DNA of 64,000 nucleotides from Actinoplanes oryzae (lineage in GTDB: Bacteria > Actinomycetota > Actinomycetes > Mycobacteriales > Micromonosporaceae), in NCBI RefSeq assembly GCF_030757795.1, contig NZ_JAUQWH010000003.1:92661-156660 (forward strand), read 5' to 3'. The number at the start of each line of letters is the position of its first letter. Within the stretch, counting starts at the first letter, position 1. Both the position numbers and the translations under genes were made by a program. Below the pieces are notes generated by a model, which worked only from the letters and a program-made list of their open reading frames with translations, had not been told where the DNA came from and made no database searches. Positions 56,525 to 64,000 of the stretch are shown here, piece by piece.

Positions 56525-57546
56525 CGCCGCCGCAGCCGCGCGTCGGCGAGGGCCGGCGGGACGTAGTCGGCGTCGTCGCCGGACAGGTTCCTGCCCGGCG
56601 GCACGATCTCGTCGATCCGGTCGAGCACGTCGCCGCTCAGGCGCACGTCCGCCGCGCCGAGCTGGCTCTCCAGCTGGGCCATCGTGCGCGGCCCGATGAT
56701 CGGCGCGGTCACGCCCGGGTGGGCGAGGACGAACCCGATCGCCAGGTGGACGAGCGACAGCCCCGCCTCGTCGGCCAGCTTGCCGAGTGCGTCGGCGGCC
56801 TCGAGCTTGGCGGCGTTCCGGGGGTCGCCGATGTCGTACTTCTCCGGCAGCCAGCTGCCCTTCGCCCGGTTGCTGCCGGGGTCGGCGCCCTTGCGGAACT
56901 TGCCGCTCAGCCAGCCGCCGTTGAGCGGGCTCCACGTCATGACGCCCAGCCCGTACTCCTGGGCGACCGGCAGCACGTCGGCCTCGATGCCGCGCGCCAG
57001 GATGGAGTACGGCGGCTGCTCGGTGACGAACCGCTCCCGCCGGCGCCGCTCGGCCGTCCACTGCGCCTGGACGATCTGGTGCGCCGGGAAGGTCGAGGTG
57101 CCGAAGTAGCGGATCTTTCCCTGGCGTACGAGATCGGTCAGCGCGCCCAGCGTCTCGTCGATGTCGGTCTCCGGGTCGGGCCGGTGCACCTGGTAGAGAT
57201 CGAGATGGTCGGTCCCGAGCCGCCGCAGGCTGTCCTCGACCGCCCGCATGATCCACCGCCGCGAGTTGCCCCGCATGTTGACGTCGTCGCCCGCCGGGTG
57301 ATGGAACTTGGTGGCCAGCACGACGTCGTCCCGCCGCCCGGCGAGCGCCTTGCCGACGATCTCCTCGGACTCCCCGTGCGAGTAGAGATCCGCGGTGTCC
57401 ACGAAGTTGATCCCCGCGTCGAGCGCCGCGTGCATGATCCGGATCGACTCGTCGTGATCGGGGTTGCCCCACGCGCCGAACATCATGGTGCCGAGGCACA
57501 GCGGACTGACCCGGACGCCGGTGCGCCCCAGCGGACGATGATCCAT
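56521..57546 (-). CDS. Aldo/keto reductase
   Basis: A 341-residue NADPH-dependent oxidoreductase of the AKR superfamily (YajO/PhdF-like group). The tetrad is Asp (FVDTADLYSHG), Tyr in the same motif, Lys (VLATKFHH) and His (YQVHRPDPETD); GPRTMAQLESQL binds NADP near the C-terminus. Substrate unknown. ATG at 57546. Its stop overlaps the kinase stop by 4 nt (convergent, TTAG). Confidence 0.93.
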   Translation of the reverse strand: MDHRPLGRTGVRVSPLCLGTMMFGAWGNPDHDESIRIMHAALDAGINFVDTADLYSHGESEEIVGKALAGRRDDVVLATKFHHPAGDDVNMRGNSRRWIMRAVEDSLRRLGTDHLDLYQVHRPDPETDIDETLGALTDLVRQGKIRYFGTSTFPAHQIVQAQWTAERRRRERFVTEQPPYSILARGIEADVLPVAQEYGLGVMTWSPLNGGWLSGKFRKGADPGSNRAKGSWLPEKYDIGDPRNAAKLEAADALGKLADEAGLSLVHLAIGFVLAHPGVTAPIIGPRTMAQLESQLGAADVRLSGDVLDRIDEIVPPGRNLSGDDADYVPPALADARLRRR

Positions 57547-57654
57547 GCCGGAAGGCTACGCCCGTCGATCTTGCCCCTCCCGCCGGGCCGGGTCACCGGC
57601 CGTTGTCGTACCCCCGTGGTGGGATGGGCGCACCGTGCACAGAGGAGAGTGGCG

Positions 57655-58248
57655 ATGGGATTCGACGTCTATGTGCTGGCGATCGACGACTGGGCCGACC
57701 CGGCCGAGGTCGCGGCGATGGTCGAGCGGTGCAACGCCCTCGTGCACGTGGAGGGCGAGATCGACCCGCGGATCGCCGGCTTCTACGAGGGGCTCCAGGC
57801 GGACTTCCCGGACGACTCGGCGGCCGGTGACCAGCCGTGGAAGGCTCCGCTCGGCGCCGGGATCGATCATGTCTGGATGAGCGTCGGCTCGGCGCCGAAT
57901 GTCGAGGCGGCGCTGGATCGGGTTGCCGAGCTGGCCGTGGAGCACGGGCTGACGATGTTCTACCCCATGGACGGGACCGCGCAGCGGATGATCCCAGGGC
58001 CGGAGCGGGCCAAGGTCGACGCGTGGTGGCGGGCGCTGCGGGACGGGCGGGCCGGTTTCGACGAGACGTTCGAGCGGGTGCAGCCGTGGATCGAGGAGAC
58101 GCCCGGCGCGGTGCGCGACCCGATCACGTGGCTCGGCCTGCAGGTGCTCTACCACGGCGACGGCACGGGGTACGAGCAGTGGCTCGCCGAGGCCGAGCGG
58201 CACGACGCCGACCCCGAGGGGTGGAAGCGGGCGCAGGAGGCCGGCTGA
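57655..58248 (+). CDS. Hypothetical protein, 197 residues
   Basis: Not recognised beyond being a soluble alpha/beta protein with FDVYVLAIDDWADP at the start and MFYPMDGTAQRM near the middle; Trp-rich (HVWMSVG, WWRALRDG, WIEETPG). ATG at 57655 behind GAGGAGAG; longer in-frame readings run through the aldo/keto reductase gene antisense. It is convergent with the pucR-like gene (4 bp between stops). Confidence 0.6.
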   Translation: MGFDVYVLAIDDWADPAEVAAMVERCNALVHVEGEIDPRIAGFYEGLQADFPDDSAAGDQPWKAPLGAGIDHVWMSVGSAPNVEAALDRVAELAVEHGLTMFYPMDGTAQRMIPGPERAKVDAWWRALRDGRAGFDETFERVQPWIEETPGAVRDPITWLGLQVLYHGDGTGYEQWLAEAERHDADPEGWKRAQEAG

Positions 58249-58252
58249 GACG

Positions 58253-59515
58253 TCATCCCTGGGGGTCGGGGACGGCCAGGGCGACCGTGAGCAGCAGGAT
58301 CCAGGCCGGATCCCTGAGCCGGTCGCCGTAGATGTCGCGGAGGCGGGTCATGCGGTAGCGGACCGTCTGGGGGTGGACGAAGAGGTCGGCGGCGACGTCC
58401 TCGCGGCGGCCCTGGTGCAGGAGCCAGCTGCGCAGCGTCTCGATCAGCTTGGCCGCGGCGGCGTCCGTCTCGCCGGACAGCGGGGCCAGGGCCTTCTCGC
58501 GCAGGTCGGCGAGGCCGCGGGCGTCGGCGCCGACGACCAGCTCGACCAGGTGGTCCTCGGCGTCGAGGACGCCGGCGGAGTGACCGGAGGCGGGCGAGCC
58601 GGCGGCGGACGAGCCGGCGGCGGACGAGCCGGCGGCGGAGGAGCCGGCGGCGGAGGAGCCCGACGCGGACGAGCCCGACGCGGACGAGCCGGCGATGCGG
58701 GCGACCCGGGTGGCCCGGTCGAGCGAGTCGCGGACCTGCAGCCACGGGCGGGCCGGGCCGACGACGGCGCGTTCGGCGGCGAGCAGGCCCAGGAGCGGGG
58801 CGCGGGAGGCGTCCGGCACGAGCAGGACCGTCGTCCGGTCGTCGCCGGGGACGTGGAGGGTCCGGGCGTCGAGGAGGTCGACGATCGAGCGGCTGGCGCT
58901 GGCGGGCAGCAGGACGGCCGTCAGCGTCTGCGGGGGCTGCCAGTCGGCCTGCTCGGCGGCGGCCGCGACGACCTGCGGGGGCTCGCCGGCCAGCAGGACC
59001 TGGGCGAGGCGCTCGAGGCGGCGCCGGCGCTCGCGGCCGGAGAGGGCCAGCTCGTCGGCGTGGCCGGTGACGCTGGCGGCGGAGAGCTCGTCGATGTAGG
59101 CGAAGACCAGCTCGGCGAAGTGGGCGATGGTGGACGCGGGCTGGCCGCTGCGCACGCTGATCGCGGCGAGCTCGCGCCAGGCGACCCGGGCCCCGACCCG
59201 GTACGCCGCCAGCAGCGCGTCGAGGCTGCGGCCCTGGCGTGCCTCTCCCCTGCCCAGCGCGTACGCGGCCTCGAGCGCCGGCGCGAGCGGCGAGCCCGGG
59301 TCGGGGCCCTCCGCCCGGGCGACCAGCTTGAGGAACGTGCCGAGCGCCGCCCGGACCGCCTTCTCGATCTTGCCGCCCATCTCCCCGGCGAACGCCTCGC
59401 GGTAGGCCGGCACCTCCGAGGTGATCGCCTCGATGGCCAGCTGGGCGACGTCGGGCAGCGCGTGCGCGAGCGGGGCGACCACCTTGTCCGACAATCGGAA
59501 GCTCAAACTTGTCAC
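58253..59515 (-). CDS. PucR-type transcriptional regulator
   Basis: A 420-residue regulator: an N-terminal helical region (about 1-180), a GGDEF-like middle (about 180-340) carrying a Ser/Ala/Gly repeat, and a C-terminal PucR HTH (VAADLFVHPQTVRYRMTRLRD, about 382-402). GTG start. Divergent from the ferredoxin-reductase/desaturase pair across 76 bp, so it probably controls them. The ligand is unknown. Confidence 0.88.
   Translation of the reverse strand: MTSLSFRLSDKVVAPLAHALPDVAQLAIEAITSEVPAYREAFAGEMGGKIEKAVRAALGTFLKLVARAEGPDPGSPLAPALEAAYALGRGEARQGRSLDALLAAYRVGARVAWRELAAISVRSGQPASTIAHFAELVFAYIDELSAASVTGHADELALSGRERRRRLERLAQVLLAGEPPQVVAAAAEQADWQPPQTLTAVLLPASASRSIVDLLDARTLHVPGDDRTTVLLVPDASRAPLLGLLAAERAVVGPARPWLQVRDSLDRATRVARIAGSSASGSSASGSSAAGSSAAGSSAAGSSAAGSPASGHSAGVLDAEDHLVELVVGADARGLADLREKALAPLSGETDAAAAKLIETLRSWLLHQGRREDVAADLFVHPQTVRYRMTRLRDIYGDRLRDPAWILLLTVALAVPDPQG
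58577..58692 (-). repeat. 15-bp tandem repeat inside the pucR-like gene
   Basis: About seven 15-bp units encoding GSSAS/GSSAA (residues about 275-313). The unit preserves the frame, so slippage would change the linker length between the middle and HTH domains without breaking the gene. Confidence 0.85.
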
Positions 59516-59533
59516 CTGCGAACAATAACCCGG

Positions 59534-59554
59534 CCGACAATTCCCTTCTGTCGG
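59534..59554. promoter_or_regulatory. Inverted repeat in the pucR/desaturase divergent gap
   Basis: CCGACA (59534-59539) and TGTCGG (59549-59554) with a 9-nt spacer, in the 76-bp gap between the pucR-like gene and the reductase gene. Another CCGACAA lies inside the pucR coding start (59489-59495). A candidate regulator site; the link to PucR is inferred from position. Confidence 0.4.
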
Positions 59555-59591
59555 TCAGGACTTTGCTCCCCGCACACAGCACCCTTGAGTG

Positions 59592-60665
59592 ATGGCAGTC
59601 ACGCACGCGCTTCGCAACGGGGCCTGGCGGGTCGTGGAACTCATCACGACGCCGGTGGTTCCCACCGACTATCTCGACGCAGTCGCTCCGCTGCGCAACC
59701 GCACGGTCCTGCGCGCCAAGATCGAATCGGTCCGGCCGGAGACGGCCCGGAGCGCCTCGCTGCTGCTGCGCCCCGGCGTGGGCTGGCGGCCGCACACCCC
59801 CGGCCAGTACGTGCGGCTGGGCGTGGACGTCAACGGTGTCCGGCTGTGGCGCTCCTACTCCGTGACGAGCGTCCCCGGGCTGCGCGACGGCCGGTTCTCC
59901 GTGACCGTCAACGAGGTGCCCGGCGGCGCGGTCAGCACGCACCTGGTGCGCTACACGAAGCCGGGCACGATCGTGCACCTCGACCTGCCGGCCGGCGACT
60001 TCACCCTCGGCGAACAAACCCCGGACAAGGCCTTGTTCGTGACGGCCGGCAGCGGGGTCACGCCGGTCATGGGCATGCTGCGCGGCCACCTGGACCGGCT
60101 GCGCGACGTGGTCGTGGTGCACTCCGCGCGTACCCCCGGGGATGTGGTCTTCGGCAACGACCTGCGCAAGCTGGCCGCCGAGGGCCGGATCCGGCTGATC
60201 GAGCGGCACACCGCCGAGCAGGGCCGGATCAAGCCCGCCGACCTCGACGACCTCGTCCCCGACCTGCTGGAGCGCCAGGCGTGGGCGTGCGGCCCCAACG
60301 AGCTCCTCGACGACCTCGAGGCCCACTGGGCGCAGGCCGGTGCCGCCGCCCGCCTGCGTACCGAGCGGTTCCGGCCCGTGGTGGTCGGTGACGCGTCCGC
60401 CGGGGGCGAGGTCACCTTCGCCCGTACGGGGAAGACGGTCCCCGCCTCCGGCGCCGAGCCCATCCTCGACGCCGGGGAGGCCGCCGGGGTGCTCATGCCC
60501 TCCGGCTGCCGGATGGGCATCTGCTTCAAGTGCGTGCTGCCCCTGCGCGAGGGTGCCGTACGCGACCTGCGCGACGGGACCGTGACCGTCGCCGAGCCCG
60601 GGGACGACATCCCCATCCAGACCTGCATCAACGCCGCCGCCGGCCCCTGCCGCATCGAGCTCTAG
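59592..60665 (+). CDS. Ferredoxin reductase with C-terminal 2Fe-2S domain (desaturase partner)
   Basis: A 357-residue electron-transfer flavoprotein: an FAD-binding barrel (RSYSVTS), an NAD(P) domain (FVTAGSGVTPVMGML, ACGPNELLDDLE) and a plant-type 2Fe-2S ferredoxin with Cys306-x4-Cys311-x2-Cys314 and Cys345. It resembles the Rv3230c-type reductase that feeds electrons to DesA3 in mycobacteria. ATG at 59592 (a GTG one codon earlier is possible). The desaturase gene follows 8 nt after the stop. Confidence 0.93.
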   Translation: MAVTHALRNGAWRVVELITTPVVPTDYLDAVAPLRNRTVLRAKIESVRPETARSASLLLRPGVGWRPHTPGQYVRLGVDVNGVRLWRSYSVTSVPGLRDGRFSVTVNEVPGGAVSTHLVRYTKPGTIVHLDLPAGDFTLGEQTPDKALFVTAGSGVTPVMGMLRGHLDRLRDVVVVHSARTPGDVVFGNDLRKLAAEGRIRLIERHTAEQGRIKPADLDDLVPDLLERQAWACGPNELLDDLEAHWAQAGAAARLRTERFRPVVVGDASAGGEVTFARTGKTVPASGAEPILDAGEAAGVLMPSGCRMGICFKCVLPLREGAVRDLRDGTVTVAEPGDDIPIQTCINAAAGPCRIEL

Positions 60666-60673
60666 GACTGCTT

Positions 60674-61966
60674 ATGACCACCATGCAGCGCAAGGAAACC
60701 AACCCGATCGCCCACCTCACGCCCGAGGACATCGAGCAGATCGGCCGCGAGCTCGACGCCATCCGCGACGAGGTGATCGAGAGCCGCGGGGAGCGCGACG
60801 CCGCGTACATCCGGAAGGTCATCCGCACGCAGCGCGGGCTGGAGCTGGGCAGCCGCGCGGTGCTGCTCTTCTCGCTCTTCCCGCCGGCGTGGATCCTGGG
60901 CACGGCCGGCCTGTCGATCGCCAAGATCCTCGAGAACATGGAGATCGGCCACAACGTCATGCACGGCCAGTGGGACTGGATGCGCGACCCGAAGATCCAC
61001 TCGACGAAGTGGGAGTGGGACAACGCGTCGCCCGCCGAGCAATGGAAGCACTCGCACAACGAGCTGCACCACACGTACACGAACGTGGTCGGCAAGGACA
61101 ACGACCTCGGCTACGGCATCATGCGCGTCGACGAGAACCAGCCGTGGAGCCCGGCCCTGCTCGGCCAGCCGCTCTACAACTTCATCAACGCCTGCTTCTT
61201 CGAGTACGGCATCGCGGCCTACGACCTCGAGCTGGGCCGCAACCTCAAGACCAAGAAGCGCCGTCAGGACCCGAAGTTCCGCGCCGCCCTCCGGAAGACC
61301 CGGAACAAGATCGGCAAGCAGATGCTCAAGGACTACGTCATCCACCCCGCGTTGTCCGGGCCGTCCTTCCTGCACACGATCGCGGCCAACGCGACGGCCA
61401 ACCTGATCCGCAACCTGTGGACCCACTCGGTCATCATGTGCGGCCACTTCCCGCAGGGCGTCGAGACCTTCGAGCGTACGTCCATCGAGGGCGAGACCCG
61501 CGGCGAGTGGTACCTGCGCCAGATGCTCGGCTCGGCCAACATCAGCGGCAGCAAGGCCATGCACATCATGACCGGCAACCTGTCCCACCAGATCGAGCAC
61601 CACCTCTTCCCGGACCTGCCGAGCAACCGGTACGCCGAGATCGCCCCGAAGATCCGCGCGCTCTTCGAGAAGTACGACCTCAAGTATGTGACCGGCCCGC
61701 TGCCCAAGCAGGTCGGCTCCGCGTGGGCCAAGGTCTTCCGCCTGGCGCTGCCCGACCGCGGCCCGGCGACCGAGCGCCCGGCGCGCAAGAAGATCGACCC
61801 GGCCGCCCCGAAGGCCCAGCGCTGGAAGCGCGCCGAGCCGGTGGCCGCCGCGGTGACCGCCGCCGCGTCCACCGTGACCGCCGCCGCATCCAACGCCGCT
61901 GCCGCTGCGTCCAACGCCGCCGCTGCTGCCGCCGCTTCGGCCGCGGCGACTCCTGCGAAGTCCTGA
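60674..61966 (+). CDS. Membrane acyl-CoA/fatty acid desaturase (DesA3-like)
   Basis: A 430-residue di-iron desaturase that would introduce a double bond (probably delta-9) into acyl chains. The three His boxes are His93-x3-His97 (HNVMH), His128-x3-His132-His133 (HNELHH) and His305-x3-His309-His310 (HQIEHH), with hydrophobic stretches between. The C-terminal 40 residues are an Ala-rich low-complexity tail, not usual in the family. ATG at 60674. It pairs with the upstream reductase, as in mycobacteria. Confidence 0.94.
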   Translation: MTTMQRKETNPIAHLTPEDIEQIGRELDAIRDEVIESRGERDAAYIRKVIRTQRGLELGSRAVLLFSLFPPAWILGTAGLSIAKILENMEIGHNVMHGQWDWMRDPKIHSTKWEWDNASPAEQWKHSHNELHHTYTNVVGKDNDLGYGIMRVDENQPWSPALLGQPLYNFINACFFEYGIAAYDLELGRNLKTKKRRQDPKFRAALRKTRNKIGKQMLKDYVIHPALSGPSFLHTIAANATANLIRNLWTHSVIMCGHFPQGVETFERTSIEGETRGEWYLRQMLGSANISGSKAMHIMTGNLSHQIEHHLFPDLPSNRYAEIAPKIRALFEKYDLKYVTGPLPKQVGSAWAKVFRLALPDRGPATERPARKKIDPAAPKAQRWKRAEPVAAAVTAAASTVTAAASNAAAAASNAAAAAAASAAATPAKS

Positions 61967-61987
61967 CGATTGTGGTCTCCTGCCACC

Positions 61988-63493
61988 ATGCGCGACGCGT
62001 GGTGGCGGGATGCCGTCGTCTACCAGATCTATCCGCGGTCGTTCGCCGACTCCGACGCTGACGGGGTCGGCGACCTGGCCGGGATCACCGCCCGCCTCGA
62101 TCACGTCGCCGGGCTGGGCGCGGACGCGATCTGGCTGACGCCGTTCCAGCCCTCGCCGCAGGCCGATCACGGGTACGACGTCGCCGACTACACCGGCGTG
62201 GATCCGCTCTTCGGGGACCTGGACGCCTTCGACGCGCTGCTGACCCGGGCGCACGGGCTGGGCCTGCGGGTGCTCATCGACGTGGTGCCGAACCACTGCT
62301 CGGTGGCGCACCCGCTGTTCCGGGCCGCCCTGGCCGGTGCCGGCCGGGAGCGGTTCCACTTCGCCGACGGCCGCGGCCCCGGCGGTGCGCAGCCGCCGAA
62401 CAACTGGCCCAGCGTCTTCGGCGGGCCGGCCTGGACCCGGGTGCCGGACGGCCAGTGGTACCTGCACCTGTACGACTCCGCGCAGCCGGACTGGAACTGG
62501 GACGACCCGCGCACGCACGAGCTCTTCGACGACGTGCTGCGGTTCTGGTTCGACCGGGGCGTCGACGGGCTGCGCATCGACGTGGCGTACGGGATGGTGA
62601 AGGCGCCGGGGCTGCCCGACCTGCCGGACCCGGACGCGATGGAGCCGATGCGCCTGCGCGCCAACACGCTCGCCTCGGACCGGCCCGAGGTGCATGACAT
62701 CCACCGGCGCTGGCGGCGGATCGCGGACTCGTACGATCCGCCGCGCGTCCTCGTCGGCGAGGTCAACCTGCCGCCGGCGCGCGCGGCCGGGTACACCGGG
62801 CCGGAGCTGCTGCACCAGGTGTTCGCCTTCGGGCTGGTCGTGGCGCCCTGGGACGCGCGGGCGTGGGCGGCGACGGGGACCGAGCTGCTCGCCGGGACGC
62901 CGGGCGGCGTGACGTGGGTGGTGGAGAACCACGACGTCGTGCGGACCCCCACCCGGTACGGCTCCCCGGCGCGCGCCCGGGCGGCGATCCTCGCGATCCT
63001 CGGGCTGCCCGGGGCGGCGTACCTGTATCAGGGCCAGGAGCTCGGCCTGCCGGAGGTGGACGTCCCGCCCGGCGCCCGCCAGGATCCCGCCTGGGTGCGA
63101 TCCGGGATGAGCCGGGACGGATGCCGGGTGCCGTTGCCCTGGACCCCCGATCCGCCGTACGGGTTCTCGCTCGCGCCGCCGTGGCTCCCCTTTCCGCCCG
63201 GATGGGGCGAGCATGCCGTGGAGTCGGATCCGCCCGCGCTGGTCCTGACTCGGCGGGCGCTGGCGCTGCGGGCGGCGTTGCCCTTCTCCCCCGATGACGA
63301 CGTCGCCTGGACCGTCGGAGCCGACGAGGCGCTGCTGGCCGTGCGCGCGGGCTGGTTCGCGCTGGTGATCGCCATGGGGACGCGGGCGGTGCCGCTGCCG
63401 GCCGGCGAGGTGCTGCTGGCGAGCGACCCGCTGACCAGCGACGGCTGGCTGCCGCCGGATGCCGCTGCGTGGATCCGGCTGCGGGAGGCGTGA
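61988..63493 (+). CDS. GH13 alpha-glucosidase-like enzyme
   Basis: A 501-residue cytoplasmic GH13 hydrolase of the oligo-1,6-glucosidase/alpha-glucosidase group. It has WWRDAVVYQIYPRSFADSDA, DVVPNHCS, nucleophile Asp198 (LRIDVAYG), acid/base Glu258 (VGEVNLP) and Asp316 (ENHDVVR). The sequence ADHGYDVADYTGVDPLFG is a substrate-specificity loop of alpha-glucosidases. No signal peptide, so it acts on imported oligosaccharides. ATG at 61988; an in-frame start at 61970 is unlikely. Confidence 0.93.
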   Translation: MRDAWWRDAVVYQIYPRSFADSDADGVGDLAGITARLDHVAGLGADAIWLTPFQPSPQADHGYDVADYTGVDPLFGDLDAFDALLTRAHGLGLRVLIDVVPNHCSVAHPLFRAALAGAGRERFHFADGRGPGGAQPPNNWPSVFGGPAWTRVPDGQWYLHLYDSAQPDWNWDDPRTHELFDDVLRFWFDRGVDGLRIDVAYGMVKAPGLPDLPDPDAMEPMRLRANTLASDRPEVHDIHRRWRRIADSYDPPRVLVGEVNLPPARAAGYTGPELLHQVFAFGLVVAPWDARAWAATGTELLAGTPGGVTWVVENHDVVRTPTRYGSPARARAAILAILGLPGAAYLYQGQELGLPEVDVPPGARQDPAWVRSGMSRDGCRVPLPWTPDPPYGFSLAPPWLPFPPGWGEHAVESDPPALVLTRRALALRAALPFSPDDDVAWTVGADEALLAVRAGWFALVIAMGTRAVPLPAGEVLLASDPLTSDGWLPPDAAAWIRLREA

Positions 63494-63533
63494 CCCGCCT
63501 CAGGCTTTCCGGGGCCGCGCCGAAGATCTAGAC

Positions 63534-64000
63534 GTGGAACGACCGCTGCTGGCCGCCGTGGTGATCGTCCGGGACGAGGCCCGGATGCTGCCCGCGTGCC
63601 TGGAGTTCCTGAAGGGGATCGCCGACGAGATCCACGTGCACGACACGGGGTCGGCCGACGGCACACCCGCGATCGCCGCGCGCTACGGCGTCCACGTGAC
63701 GCGGGGCGAGTGGTCGGACGACTTCTCCGCCGCCCGGAACGCGGCCGCGGCGGGCGTACGGGCGCAATGGGTCCTCGCCGCGGACGCGGATCACCGGGTG
63801 ACGGCCGATCCTCCGGCGCTGCGGCGGTTCCTGGCCACGGCCACCGCGGAGGCGCTGACCGTCACCGTCGACGACGCGCACCACGCGAACCCGTACCAGC
63901 AGCGGGAGACCCGGATCTACCGGCCCGGGATCCTGCGCTGGACGGGGCGGGTGCACGAGCGGCTGGTCCGGGCGTACGGGTCCGAGCCGTTCCGGGCCGC
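63534..64000 (+). CDS. GT2 glycosyltransferase, 3' end outside window
   Basis: The frame from a GTG at 63534 stays open to the window edge. It begins ERPLLAAVVIVRDEARMLP, then VHDTGSADGT, and DDFSAARNAAAAG, the pattern of GT2 enzymes related to SPBc2/SunS-like and TPR-linked glycosyltransferases; ADADHRV is the DxD-like motif. About 155 codons are present, so most of the GT-A domain is visible, but length and any C-terminal TPR repeats cannot be judged. Confidence 0.75.
   Translation, partial: MERPLLAAVVIVRDEARMLPACLEFLKGIADEIHVHDTGSADGTPAIAARYGVHVTRGEWSDDFSAARNAAAAGVRAQWVLAADADHRVTADPPALRRFLATATAEALTVTVDDAHHANPYQQRETRIYRPGILRWTGRVHERLVRAYGSEPFRA

Noticed and set aside
58577..58692. Short direct repeats considered as a CRISPR array
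   Set aside because: Repeats are 15 bp with no spacers and lie in frame inside a coding sequence.

Overview
The window is very GC-rich actinobacterial chromosome: many GTG starts, 1-4 nt start/stop overlaps, strong third-position G/C bias and almost no TTA codons. The gene set fits a Streptomyces- or Actinoplanes-like bacterium, possibly Micromonosporaceae: a T-box-regulated ileS, an IdeR-type iron box, a Wzx/Wzy polysaccharide cluster, a giant secreted amylopullulanase and a DesA3-type desaturase pair. The genus is an inference. I saw no rRNA, CRISPR array, prophage or insertion sequence, and I recognised no tRNA.

Region 1 (1-19.6 kb) is a cell-surface polysaccharide locus. After the end of a secreted subtilase come the four dTDP-L-rhamnose genes as two divergent pairs (rfbB-rfbD leftward, rfbA-rfbC rightward). 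Next are an initiating sugar-phosphate transferase with a rare TTA codon, a leftward pair of glycosyltransferases (WecG/TagA and WbbL-like GT2), and a long rightward run. That run encodes a GT2, a secreted DUF4082/glycosidase-like protein, a Wzz-like protein without a kinase domain, a Wzy-like polymerase/ligase, a 1211-residue secreted protein (dimethylformamidase-like domain plus three DUF4082 modules), a Wzx-like flippase and a small SnoaL-like protein.

Region 2 (19.6-22.8 kb) holds small independent genes: a TetR regulator with a clear palindrome, a 75-residue unknown, an N-terminally truncated CoaD-like remnant, an AlkA-like DNA glycosylase, and a methyltransferase/PPOX pair.

Region 3 (22.8-33.9 kb) is a second sugar/glycan locus in two tightly coupled leftward runs. 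One makes a modified amino sugar (WlbA-like oxidoreductase, epimerase, two DegT aminotransferases, NeuD acetyltransferase), with a WlbB-like acetyltransferase divergent from it. The other carries an MFS protein, a membrane-anchored beta-propeller and two glycosyltransferases. A methyltransferase lies between them.

Region 4 (33.9-47.6 kb) contains an EEP-family phosphodiesterase, an MFS/LacI pair sharing a LacI-type operator, a duplicated-repeat secreted protein, the 1741-residue amylopullulanase with CTTGCA repeats upstream, a dihydrolipoyl-dehydrogenase-like flavoprotein with an altered C-terminal His-Glu motif, an iron-boxed siderophore-interacting protein and an MFS/TetR efflux pair.

Region 5 (47.6-64 kb) has ileS behind a translational T-box. 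Its signature motif is G-T-H-H rather than H-x-G-H, a variant linked to mupirocin hyper-resistance. It is followed by a strong terminator, a zinc-ribbon-like unknown, an AbiEii-type nucleotidyltransferase fusion, two membrane proteins, a histidine kinase fused to the tail of a LuxR-type response regulator (an apparent deletion scar), an aldo/keto reductase, a small unknown, a PucR regulator with a 15-bp tandem repeat divergent from a ferredoxin-reductase/desaturase pair, a GH13 glucosidase and the start of a GT2 glycosyltransferase.
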